Shown piece after piece: positions 42,408-50,505 of a stretch of 64,000 nucleotides of DNA (its first letter is position 1; each line of letters starts with the position of its first letter). The position numbers were made by a program, and so were the translations under genes. Source of the DNA: Stieleria mannarensis (GTDB lineage: Bacteria; Planctomycetota; Planctomycetia; Pirellulales; Pirellulaceae); the NCBI RefSeq assembly GCF_014154935.1, contig NZ_JACEHH010000023.1, forward strand, positions 1 to 64,000, in the 5' to 3' direction. The notes beneath the pieces were generated by a model that worked only from the letters and a program-made list of their open reading frames with translations, made no database searches and was not told the DNA's origin.

Positions 42408-43645
42408 GACGCCATCATCGTCTTTGCTTTCTCGATCGATTTTTCCATGTCGTCAAACATCTTTCCGGCGGCTTCGTTGAACACACGACCGATCAACACG
42501 TCGGTCAACGTTCCGCGGTGTTCCGGATGCTCTTTCATGAACCGACCGATGCTGAATTCTTTGGTGTAGAAGGCGTGCACGAGCTTCCGCACCCACATCG
42601 CGCCTTCCTTGAAGTCCTCCGCCCACTCGGCGAGCTTGTCGCCGGACAGGTTGTTCTCACGAATGCCCTGGACAACGGAATCGCCGGCTTTGACGCCCAT
42701 TTCCAACGCAAAGTAGACACCGGAGGAGTACACCGGGTCGATGAACCCAAAAGCATCGCCGATCAGCACCCAGCCTTCGCCGGCGTGTTGCTTGGTCATG
42801 TACGAAAACTCTTTGGCCGTCTTCAGACCTCCCAGTCGCGTCGCGTTTTCCAGACGCGATTTCAACCCGGGGCAGCGATCGAGTTCCTCCGCGTAGACTT
42901 GCTCCGGGGTTCCGCGGCCTTTCAGCAAATAGTCGTTGTCGGCGACACAGCCGATGCTGGTGATGCCGCGTGAAAGTGGAATGAACCAGAACCACGATTG
43001 TTGGGATTCGGTTTGCAGGATGATCGTCGCGCCCGCGTTGTCGCCGTCTCCGCGAACGGCATCACGGTAGTAGCCCCAGATGGCCGCCTTCTTCAGGTCC
43101 GGGTTGACCTCTTTGAGTCCCAGCTTGTTGGCGATCAAGGATTGTTGTCCGCTCGCATCGATGACGACCTTGCTGTCGATCTCTCTGGATTGGCCGTGGC
43201 GGTCTTTGACAACCACGCCGATCGCTTTCCCCTCGCCGTCAAAACGCACGTCGGTCACGCGGGTTTCGTCGTAGCAGTCGGCGCCCAACTCCGCCGCTCG
43301 GTCAAACAGCATCTTGTCGAATTCGCTGCGTTCCACCTGCCACGTGTCGCTGCAATCGCGGTCGTCGTGCTGGCGAAAAAAGAACGGTGCCGATTCGGTG
43401 CCGCGGTGGGTGACGAATTGCACACTCTTCTTCACCTGCCAACCGGCACCACGGACGCGATCGTTCAGCCCCAAACGCTGCAACGGCCAAAAGGTTTCCG
43501 GCATCAGCGACTCGCCGATATGAAACCGCGGCACCCGCTCGCGTTCGATCAACAGCGTTTCAAGACCGGCTTCGGCCGTGATCGAAGCCGCCGATCCACC
43601 GGCCGGTCCTGCACCAATGACAACACAATCGTAGGCAGACTTCAT
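42404..43645 (-). CDS. FAD-dependent halogenase-like oxidoreductase
   Basis: A 413-residue flavoprotein. G-A-G-P-A-G-G-S at residues about 11-18 is the FAD-binding dinucleotide motif; F-H-I-G-E-S-L-M-P and the W-F-W-F-I-P motif (about 225) match the flavin-dependent halogenase group, where W-x-W-x-I-P is a signature; G-D-A-F-G-F-I-D-P is the second FAD site. It also resembles geranylgeranyl-reductase and tryptophan-halogenase-like proteins of planctomycetes whose substrates are unknown. Length is shorter than PrnA-type tryptophan halogenases. Substrate and halogenase activity are not shown, and an anabolic reductase role is equally possible. The 3' end is embedded in the GTAGCGG repeat. Confidence 0.8.
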   Translation of the reverse strand: MKSAYDCVVIGAGPAGGSAASITAEAGLETLLIERERVPRFHIGESLMPETFWPLQRLGLNDRVRGAGWQVKKSVQFVTHRGTESAPFFFRQHDDRDCSDTWQVERSEFDKMLFDRAAELGADCYDETRVTDVRFDGEGKAIGVVVKDRHGQSREIDSKVVIDASGQQSLIANKLGLKEVNPDLKKAAIWGYYRDAVRGDGDNAGATIILQTESQQSWFWFIPLSRGITSIGCVADNDYLLKGRGTPEQVYAEELDRCPGLKSRLENATRLGGLKTAKEFSYMTKQHAGEGWVLIGDAFGFIDPVYSSGVYFALEMGVKAGDSVVQGIRENNLSGDKLAEWAEDFKEGAMWVRKLVHAFYTKEFSIGRFMKEHPEHRGTLTDVLIGRVFNEAAGKMFDDMEKSIEKAKTMMAS

Positions 43646-44058
43646 CGTCAGTTCAGTTCGTTCGTCTTTGAAAGAAAGGAGGGAAGGTCAACACACAGCC
43701 GGCGGTAACGGAGCCTGTGCCTTGGACCACCAAGTGAAATGACCGTGCTCTGATGGCATCCGTCGGCAAAACCGCACTCTCGGACCCGAGGTAACCTGTC
43801 GCTGGCATTCTAGCAGCTCGGACAGTGCAGGTCGTGACGGGGACCCACGGACATCGTTCCCCGAACCGTTCAATGTCGGCCCCTCTGCCAGCCCCGATTT
43901 CCCCGACCCATCTTTCGCGACAAACGGTCCAGACCGTCTGGAAGCTTGCGAGGTTGGGACAAATTGTCGCTGGCATGACACCCCTTCGTGTCCATCTCCG
44001 TCCTACGTTTGGAAACGCGTTCCCCCCCCCGAATCCTTTCTGTCATTGGGCCAGTACC
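43646..44058. other. Intergenic region between divergent genes
   Basis: A 413-base gap with no supported gene. It contains TGTCGCTGGCAT near 43797 and again near 43967, and a run of ten C near 44023-44040. The open frame running from 43825 into the lipoprotein gene has no plausible content before the GTG at 44059 and is treated as non-coding. Confidence 0.4.
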
Positions 44059-44865
44059 GTGAATCCTCGCCACTGCCTTTCCATCGCTGCTTGTTGCGTC
44101 GCCCTGCTCGTGATGATTCCCGGTTGTGCCAAACCCACCGAAGGCTACGTGCACGTGGACAACGGTTCGGAGCAGTTGATCGTGGTGTTTGTCGATGACA
44201 AACAGCAGGCCAGGATCGGACCGGGGCGGTGCCGGCGACTGAAACTGCCGTTGGGCCAACGGCACTTCATCGTCAAATGCGGCGATGAGGTGATTTACGA
44301 AGAAACTCACACCTTGGATGCCGGCAAAAACTCATTTCGCTCCCCCACGTACGTCCTCAACCCCGACCGCAGCAACCGCTACTGCGATGTGGAAGTGGTT
44401 TACCATGACGATGCATTCGGGGGACAAGATCTGGCCGACCTGATCACGATGATCTCCAACCCCAATCCGTCGGGCAGTACCGACCAAGATGCAGCGCCGG
44501 AGGAAACATCATCCGGCGGCGAGGGCGAAGAGGAATCAAAAGCCGACGCAGAAACCGAACAACAGCGGCGCAGAAAGAATCGTGCACTCGTTCGCCAGTA
44601 CCGACGGGTCAGCAAGCAACTCGTGGCCAAGGGCGACGAAGCATTCTTCGAAATCCATCACTCCGGCGACCTGTTCAAACCGTTGCCGACGGTCGTCTAC
44701 AGTCGACAAAGCGGCGATCAAAAACGAACCACGCTGGCGCGAATCCCCAAGGTGCTTCACGACTACATCGCCGAAGCCGCCCGCGTGAAACAGCCGACGG
44801 CGGAACAACTGGAGCGATTGAAGGTCGCCCATGAAGTGGCGATTTCCTACGTGCCCTTCCGTTGA
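44059..44865 (+). CDS. Predicted lipoprotein of unknown function
   Basis: A 268-residue protein from GTG 44059, chosen because a normal-length signal then follows: hydrophobic A-A-C-C-V-A-L-L-V-M-I-P-G-C with lipobox I-P-G-C at about residue 22. The first part of the mature protein is beta-rich with V-H-V-D-N-G-S-E-Q-L and K-L-P-L-G-Q-R-H-F-I-V-K, like a carboxypeptidase-regulatory or PEGA-type sandwich (PEGA is a guess). From about 140 to 180 it is a Glu/Asp/Ser linker, then a charged helical tail. It is divergently placed relative to the halogenase-like gene and stands alone before radC. Confidence 0.68.
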   Translation: MNPRHCLSIAACCVALLVMIPGCAKPTEGYVHVDNGSEQLIVVFVDDKQQARIGPGRCRRLKLPLGQRHFIVKCGDEVIYEETHTLDAGKNSFRSPTYVLNPDRSNRYCDVEVVYHDDAFGGQDLADLITMISNPNPSGSTDQDAAPEETSSGGEGEEESKADAETEQQRRRKNRALVRQYRRVSKQLVAKGDEAFFEIHHSGDLFKPLPTVVYSRQSGDQKRTTLARIPKVLHDYIAEAARVKQPTAEQLERLKVAHEVAISYVPFR

Positions 44866-44957
44866 CCGGTGACGCGGCCCCACGGGCGATCCGGGTTTCG
44901 TTACGATCTTGAAAAACGAGACCCGATCCTGACGCAGGGAATCCGCGAGATCCGGCC

Positions 44958-45911
44958 ATGGGGCAACAACAGAAACGCAAAGAAAAACTCCGTCAACTGT
45001 TCGAAACACTCGCACCGATCAGTGCGTTTTCAAAACAGCAGGCGCGCGAACGCTGTGCGGATCTGACGCCCCAATTTGTCACCTCGGCACTCAAAGACCT
45101 TGTCCGCGAAGGCATCCTGGACCGCTATGAGTCCTCCGACCAGGAGACCTTTGCCTGGCGAAACGCCCAGGTCCGCGTCGATCCGTCGCACTGGATCGAT
45201 CGCCAAGTCAGCGGCAACCAGGTCACCGCCCAACCGGAGCAGGAACGACCGCGGGAACGATTGCTGGCCGCCGGTGCAGAAACACTTAGCGACGCCGACC
45301 TGCTGGCGATTTTGATCCGGGTCGGCGTCAAGGGCGAATCGGCGATCGAAGCGGGGCGACGTCTTTCAAAAACCTTCTCGGAGAAGCTTTCCGATTTGCG
45401 ACGCAGCGGTAAAGACGAGCTGCGGAACATCAGCCCCGCGATCACGGTCACCAGTTACGCCGCGATCATGGCAGGGGTCGAATTGGGCCGCCGGGTCGCC
45501 CGTCATGAGCAATTGCACCGCCGCGCCCACGCACCGATCACCAGCACCAGTGCCGCGGTCGAGTTCTGTGACGATGCCTTCAGCGGGTTGGCGATCAGCG
45601 GCGTCCAGGAGGAGTTCCATATCGTCACCCTGAGCACCAAACACCTGCCGATTAACACTCACTTGATCACGCGAGGCACATTGGACGCCAGTTTGGTGCA
45701 TCCCCGTGAAGTGTTTCGGCCGGCCATCCGAGACTCCGCGTCGGCCGTCATCCTGGTGCACAACCATCCGTCTGGGGATGCGACACCGAGTCGCGAAGAC
45801 CATCAGGTGACCGACCGGATGACCGAAGTCGGCAAGTTGCTGGGGATCACCGTGTTGGACCACATCGTCGTGGCGTCTGAAGGTTCGGTTAGCATTCGAG
45901 AATTGGGGTGA
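44958..45911 (+). CDS. RadC-family JAB1/MPN protein with N-terminal winged helix
   Basis: A 317-residue protein. Residues about 95-160 carry the UPF0758 helix-hairpin-like part (E-R-L-L-A-A-G-A-E-T-L-S-D-A-D-L-L-A-I). The C-terminal JAB1/MPN domain has E-E-F-H-I-V-T-L and the metal-binding H-N-H-P-S-G-D-A-T-P-S-x-x-D motif intact. The unusual feature is an N-terminal extension of about 80 residues that reads as a winged helix (F-V-T-S-A-L-K-D-L-V-R-E-G-I-L-D-R-Y). RadC proteins are usually about 220-230 residues. The family is widely annotated as DNA repair, though the true role is unsettled. The extension suggests promoter or DNA targeting. Confidence 0.88.
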   Translation: MGQQQKRKEKLRQLFETLAPISAFSKQQARERCADLTPQFVTSALKDLVREGILDRYESSDQETFAWRNAQVRVDPSHWIDRQVSGNQVTAQPEQERPRERLLAAGAETLSDADLLAILIRVGVKGESAIEAGRRLSKTFSEKLSDLRRSGKDELRNISPAITVTSYAAIMAGVELGRRVARHEQLHRRAHAPITSTSAAVEFCDDAFSGLAISGVQEEFHIVTLSTKHLPINTHLITRGTLDASLVHPREVFRPAIRDSASAVILVHNHPSGDATPSREDHQVTDRMTEVGKLLGITVLDHIVVASEGSVSIRELG

Positions 45912-46004
45912 GCCCCACTCGGACAACGGGGCAAGAACGACTATTCTGACCGCCGCAATTGCCCCCTGTGTTCCGAGTACTCCGTCAACGTTGCGGAGAC
46001 GGAA

Positions 46005-47771
46005 ATGGAGGCCCCTTTCCTTCATCAAATCTTCACACAGATGCGTCCTTGCCAAGCTGGTTTTGATTCGCGTTTCTTCGTCGCTTTCCGATGGTCGATC
46101 TGGTTGCCGGTAACGATTGTTTTGTTCTCCGGTCTGGCCTCGGCCGAGGAACCCGGGCCGGTCGGTCCGGCGAAACGGGACGTGGCGAGAGTCCAGCCGA
46201 CGGACGCGAAACACAGCGACCCGATGTGCGAGTTGCAGACCCGGTCGTCCGAGGGCAGGGTTCCTGTGTATGGTCACTGGGGTGTGGACGCGTCGAAGTA
46301 CAGCAGTTGGACCGATCATAGCAACCGCTTGGTACCTGTTTACACGTTCGGGGTGACGCTTTCGGACTTGCGCGAGCGTGGCAGCGTGTATGCCGACGCC
46401 GATCGATTGAACACCTTAGATCCCACCTCGGATGATAGCTCGGTGAATCCGACCGCGATGTACTATGACCAAGTCGACGTCTACCAGTTGCAACAAGCTG
46501 CCATCGACGCCGGTTACAGCAACATCATCTTGATCCTCTTTGACGGCATGGATTGGCAGACGTCGCGTGCCGCTGCGATCTACAAGACCGGACGCATCGC
46601 TTACGAATCCGGACGCGGAACGGGGTTGGCGTTTCAAGACGACCGCCGCACTCAAACGGACTTCGGATTGCTCGGGACGAGCGCGGCGGCAGAAAGTGCG
46701 ACCACGGATGTCGACGCACAACGGGTGATCAGCGTCAGCGAAAAAATGCACTTCGGATACGACGCCCGGCTCGGCGGTCGAACGCCTTGGAATGAACACA
46801 ATGGCAGCGGCTACTTGATCGGAGCTGACCTTTCGCGGCCCCACACCGTGACGGACTCCGCCGCGTCAGCGACCACCCTTTGCAGCGGCATCAAAACGTA
46901 CAACGGCGCAATCAATGTGGCGCTCGACGGATCGCAAGTCGTTCCCATCGCTCGACAACTGCAACGGGACCAAGACTTCATGGTCGGCGTCGTGACCAGT
47001 GTTCCGGTCAGCCACGCGACGTCCGCGGCCGCCTATGCGAACAACGTCTCGCGAAAAGATTATCAAGACCTGTCCCGTGATCTGATCGGTTTGCCTTCCG
47101 CAGCCCACCGCAGCGAGCCGTTGCCCGGTGTCGATGTTTTGTTGGGCGGCGGTTGGGGAGAACACCGGGACCAAGACGAAAAGCAGGGGATGAATTTCTT
47201 GCAAGGCAACCCGTACTTGCATGAAGACGATATCCGCGTCGCCGATCTGCGCAACGGTGGCCGGTACCGCGTGGTGCAGCGAACGCCGGGCAAGCCGGGG
47301 CGCAAGTTATTGCGGCAAGCCGCCCAGGCGGCCGCCGACAACCAGGAACGTCTGCTCGGATTCTTTGGCACCACGGGAGGTCACCTGCCGTATGCGACCG
47401 CCGACGGAGGTTATGATCCGACGACCGACGTCAACGGTGCCGAGCAATACACCGAATCCGACGTGATGGAGAACCCCACGCTTGCCGACATGACCGAAGC
47501 CGCCCTGTTGGTTTTGGAGCAATCGATCGACGGGTTTTGGTTGATGATCGAAGCCGGCGATGTGGATTGGGCCAATCACGCCAACAATCTGGACAACAGC
47601 ATCGGCGCAGTGCTGAGCGGTGAAGCGGCGTTCGTCAAAGTCATGGACTGGGTCGACGAGAACAACGCCTGGGACCACACCGCCGTGATCGTCACCGCCG
47701 ATCACGGACATTACTTGGTGATCGACCGCCCCGAAATCATCGCCGCCGCCGGCCGCGGCGAGCGCCAGTGA
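46005..47771 (+). CDS. Alkaline phosphatase (PhoA family) with short C-terminus
   Basis: A 588-residue exported phosphatase (start 46005, alternative 46041 which gives a better signal peptide). Motifs in order: I-L-I-L-F-D-G-M-D for the first metal Asp, T-D-S-A-A-S-A-T with the Ser nucleophile, S-H-A-T-S-A-A for the metal His, E-A-G-D-V-D-W-A-N-H-A-N-N supplying Glu, Asp and His, and T-A-D-H-G-H near the end. E. coli PhoA has one further zinc-binding His (H412) about 40 residues beyond T-A-D-H; here only 22 residues follow H-G-H and none holds that residue in the expected context. The gene ends just before a tandem repeat array, so truncation is possible. Confidence 0.86.
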   Translation: MEAPFLHQIFTQMRPCQAGFDSRFFVAFRWSIWLPVTIVLFSGLASAEEPGPVGPAKRDVARVQPTDAKHSDPMCELQTRSSEGRVPVYGHWGVDASKYSSWTDHSNRLVPVYTFGVTLSDLRERGSVYADADRLNTLDPTSDDSSVNPTAMYYDQVDVYQLQQAAIDAGYSNIILILFDGMDWQTSRAAAIYKTGRIAYESGRGTGLAFQDDRRTQTDFGLLGTSAAAESATTDVDAQRVISVSEKMHFGYDARLGGRTPWNEHNGSGYLIGADLSRPHTVTDSAASATTLCSGIKTYNGAINVALDGSQVVPIARQLQRDQDFMVGVVTSVPVSHATSAAAYANNVSRKDYQDLSRDLIGLPSAAHRSEPLPGVDVLLGGGWGEHRDQDEKQGMNFLQGNPYLHEDDIRVADLRNGGRYRVVQRTPGKPGRKLLRQAAQAAADNQERLLGFFGTTGGHLPYATADGGYDPTTDVNGAEQYTESDVMENPTLADMTEAALLVLEQSIDGFWLMIEAGDVDWANHANNLDNSIGAVLSGEAAFVKVMDWVDENNAWDHTAVIVTADHGHYLVIDRPEIIAAAGRGERQ

Positions 47772-47796
47772 GGGCGCGATGACCAGCCCTCCACAG

Positions 47797-47980
47797 CGTA
47801 GCGGAAGCCGCCAAGGCTTTCGGAACGGAGACGGTAGCGGAAGCCGCCAAGGCTTTCGGAAGGGAGACGGTAGCGGAAGCCGCCAAGGCTTTCGGAAGGG
47901 AGACGGTAGCGGAAGCCGCCAAGGCTTTCGGCGTCCCGTGCTCCTCGCCGTGGAGCGAAACTCTTGGCGAGTTCCGCTAC
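47797..47980. repeat. Tandem 36-base GTAGCGG-family repeat array
   Basis: Four copies begin at 47797, 47833, 47869 and 47905, with an exact 36-base period. The core is GTAGCGGAAGCC-GCCAA-GGCTTTCG, and each copy contains a hairpin (AAGCC/GGCTT around GCCAA). An inverted copy ends the array at 47956-47980 with stem AACTC/GAGTT around the same GCCAA loop. The 36-base period encodes S-G-S-R-Q-G-F-R-K-G-D-G in one frame, but no gene is supported. The array occupies most of the gap between the phosphatase and the SUFU gene. Confidence 0.93.
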
Positions 47981-48097
47981 GTCGTTATAGACGCCTATCA
48001 CGTGCCGGTCCAAACCCCCTGCAAGGCCCTCCCCCGGCAAACCTGCTAGACTGTTGCGTCGATAAACATTGATCGACGCAATTGTGAACGGTGAACC

Positions 48098-48949
48098 GTG
48101 GTGGACGTTGAATTCCGGTGCCCCAAGTGTGCCAAACGCTACAAGACCAGCGAAGCACACTCGGGAAAAAAGACCAAGTGCAGTGGCTGTGGCGAGACGA
48201 TCGAAGTCCCCTACCCGCCGCTGGAAATCCCGGACGAAGTGACCGACGGAGGAAGTACGGTTTACCGTCATGAGGCGAGGTCGCGGGAGTTCGAATTGGC
48301 GATCGGTGATGGTGAGAACATCGAACGCGTCGAGGCCCACATCGCCAAACATATCGGCGAAGTGGAAAGTGTTTGGCACGAATTGATTTCGGACCTGGTG
48401 CACATCGACGTGCACTGGGTGAAACCGTCGCCCGAGCGGCCGTTCCACACGCTGGTCACGACCGGAATGAGTGATCGGCCGATGTCGCCTCCCGAAGGCG
48501 CCGAAGAATTGGCCTATGCCGAGCTGATGATCTGCTTGCCGCCGGACTGGAAACTCGACGAACAATCGCTCAGCGACACGGCGAACTATTGGCCGATCCA
48601 GTGGCTGAAGTACCTGGCCCGATTCCCGCACGAGTACGAAACCTGGCTGTTTGACGGGCATACGATCCCCAACGGCGACCCGGCCGACCCGCTGGACGAA
48701 AGCACGGGCTTCATCGGTTGGCTGTTGACATTTCCGGCGACGACCGATGAAGACTTCATTCGGCTGAAAGTATCCGAGGAAAAATCGATCTACTTTCTCG
48801 CCGCCATCCCGTTGTACCAAAACGAAATGGATTTCAAATTAAAGTACGGGACCGAAAACCTGCTGAAACGTTTCGACAAAGCCGGTTACAACGAAGTCCT
48901 GGACCCGAATCGCAAAGACGTCACGAAGAAGCGATTCTGGTTGTTCTGA
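48098..48949 (+). CDS. Zinc-ribbon protein with Suppressor-of-fused-like domain
   Basis: A 283-residue cytoplasmic protein from GTG 48098 (GTG 48101 also possible). Residues 8-35 form a zinc ribbon (C-P-K-C and C-S-G-C-G). From about 65 to 280 it matches the SUFU fold found in bacterial suppressor-of-fused-like proteins: S-V-W-H-E-L-I-S-D-L-V-H-I-D-V-H-W-V, F-H-T-L-V-T-T-G-M-S-D-R-P-M, and the A-E-L-M-I-C-L-P-P-D-W segment. Bacterial SUFU proteins are often polymorphic-toxin immunity proteins; here no toxin gene is adjacent, and the zinc ribbon is an unusual partner domain. It stands alone. Confidence 0.84.
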   Translation: MVDVEFRCPKCAKRYKTSEAHSGKKTKCSGCGETIEVPYPPLEIPDEVTDGGSTVYRHEARSREFELAIGDGENIERVEAHIAKHIGEVESVWHELISDLVHIDVHWVKPSPERPFHTLVTTGMSDRPMSPPEGAEELAYAELMICLPPDWKLDEQSLSDTANYWPIQWLKYLARFPHEYETWLFDGHTIPNGDPADPLDESTGFIGWLLTFPATTDEDFIRLKVSEEKSIYFLAAIPLYQNEMDFKLKYGTENLLKRFDKAGYNEVLDPNRKDVTKKRFWLF

Positions 48950-48973
48950 CTCGAGACCTCCACCACGAACACG

Positions 48974-50350
48974 ATGCTCACACGACGACAATTACTGGCC
49001 AGCTGCGGCACCGGACTGGGATCCCTGGCGCTTTCGGATCTGCTCGCCCGCGAAGCCGCGCCCACCGAATTGCATTTTCCCGCCAAGGCCAAACATGTCA
49101 TCCACTTGTTCATGAACGGGGGCCCCAGCCAGGTCGACACGTTCGACTACAAACCCGAACTGAACCGCTATGCCGGCAAAACCGCGCCGACGGGAACGTT
49201 AAAAACGGAACGGCCTACCGGCAATGTCCTGGGCACGCCGTTTAAGTTCAAACCGTACGGGGAAGCGGGGATTCACGTCAGCGAACTGTTCGCTAAAACG
49301 GCCGAGCACATCGACGACATCTGTCTGATCCACTCGATGCGGGCCGACGTCCCCAACCATGAACCGTCGTTGATGCTGATGAACACCGGGGAATCGCGGT
49401 TGGTGCGTCCCAGCGTCGGATCCTGGTTGACGTACGGGTTGGGCAGCGAAAACAACAACCTGCCGGCGTTCGTGACCATGTGTCCCGGCGGCTATCCGAT
49501 CAAAGAATCACAGAACTGGCAAAACGCTTTCCTGCCCGGCAAGTATCAAGCGACCTATGTCGACACCAGCCACCGCCAGGTCGATCGATTGCTCGAGAAC
49601 ATCCGCAGCGAGTTGGTCGCGCCGACGGACCAACGCCAACAACTGGATTTGTTGGCAAACCTGAATCGGCAACATGCCGCCGCGCGACAGCACGATGAAC
49701 GGTTACAGTCGCGTATCGAGTCGTTTGAATTGGCGTATCGGATGCAAAGTGAAGCGGCCGATGCATTCGACACCACACGTGAACCCCAGTCGGTCCGCGA
49801 CGCCTACGGCGAAGGGGACTTTGCCCGGCAAACGCTGATCGCGCGGCGTCTGGTCGAACGCGGCGTCCGCTACGTCCAGCTTTATACCGGCGCGGGACAA
49901 CCCTGGGACAATCATGACGATTTGGAAAAGGGCCATCGGCGGCTGGCCGGACAAGTCGACCAACCGATCGCGGCGCTGTTGGCGGATTTAAAACGCACCG
50001 GATTGCTCGATGAAACCATCGTGATCTGGGGCGGCGAATTCGGCCGAACACCGGTGGTCGAGATGCCGCGCAAGGGCACCAACCAGGGCAAGATGAACGG
50101 CCGCGACCACAACCATTATGGATTCACCGTGTGGATGGCCGGCGGCGGGGTCAAAGGAGGGCACGTCGTCGGGGCGACCGACGAAATCGGTTTCCAAGCG
50201 GTCGAAAACCGCGTGCACGTCCACGACCTGCACGCCACGCTATTGCGATTGATGGGGCTGGACCACAAACGCCTGACCTACCGCTACGCCGGACGCGACT
50301 TCCGCCTGACCGACGTCCACGGACGCATCGTGGACGAAGTGTTGGCGTAG
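48974..50350 (+). CDS. DUF1501 family protein, Tat-exported
   Basis: A 458-residue protein beginning M-L-T-R-R-Q-L-L-A-S, i.e. a twin-arginine signal. It shows the DUF1501/sulfatase-like fold markers F-M-N-G-G-P-S-Q-V-D-T-F-D, L-Y-T-G-A-G-Q-P-W-D-N-H-D and V-I-W-G-G-E-F-G-R-T-P. In planctomycetes DUF1501 proteins are usually encoded with a cytochrome-containing DUF1549/DUF1553 partner; here that neighbour is absent and the PSCyt1-WD40 gene is convergent 155 bases away. It probably belongs to the same carbohydrate or sulfated-glycan degradation context as the other genes in 50-64 kb. It starts 24 bases after the SUFU gene. The TAG stop falls in CGTAGCGG. Confidence 0.9.
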   Translation: MLTRRQLLASCGTGLGSLALSDLLAREAAPTELHFPAKAKHVIHLFMNGGPSQVDTFDYKPELNRYAGKTAPTGTLKTERPTGNVLGTPFKFKPYGEAGIHVSELFAKTAEHIDDICLIHSMRADVPNHEPSLMLMNTGESRLVRPSVGSWLTYGLGSENNNLPAFVTMCPGGYPIKESQNWQNAFLPGKYQATYVDTSHRQVDRLLENIRSELVAPTDQRQQLDLLANLNRQHAAARQHDERLQSRIESFELAYRMQSEAADAFDTTREPQSVRDAYGEGDFARQTLIARRLVERGVRYVQLYTGAGQPWDNHDDLEKGHRRLAGQVDQPIAALLADLKRTGLLDETIVIWGGEFGRTPVVEMPRKGTNQGKMNGRDHNHYGFTVWMAGGGVKGGHVVGATDEIGFQAVENRVHVHDLHATLLRLMGLDHKRLTYRYAGRDFRLTDVHGRIVDEVLA

Positions 50351-50505
50351 CGGTTAATTCTCCTACCTCCAAAATCTTCTTACCTCTCTCCATCCAGCCA
50401 CCCAGCCATGGTGTCTTGCCTCTTCGGCGGCAACGGGTTGGCAGAATGAGACGGGGCAGAATGATGGGGGCGGTTTGACAGGCTGGAAGTCTGTCTCACA
50501 GGGGA

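Noticed and set aside
45366-46319. Minus-strand frame overlapping radC and the phosphatase
   Set aside because: It is antisense to two supported genes and has no family features.
47797-47980. CRISPR-like regular spacing
   Set aside because: The 36-base units are contiguous, with no unique spacers between them, and the repeat occurs elsewhere singly; there are no cas genes.
47711-48820. Minus-strand frame across the repeat array and the SUFU gene
   Set aside because: It is the antisense of the SUFU gene and repeat array; the tandem S-G-G-F-R-Y-like repeats only mirror the array.
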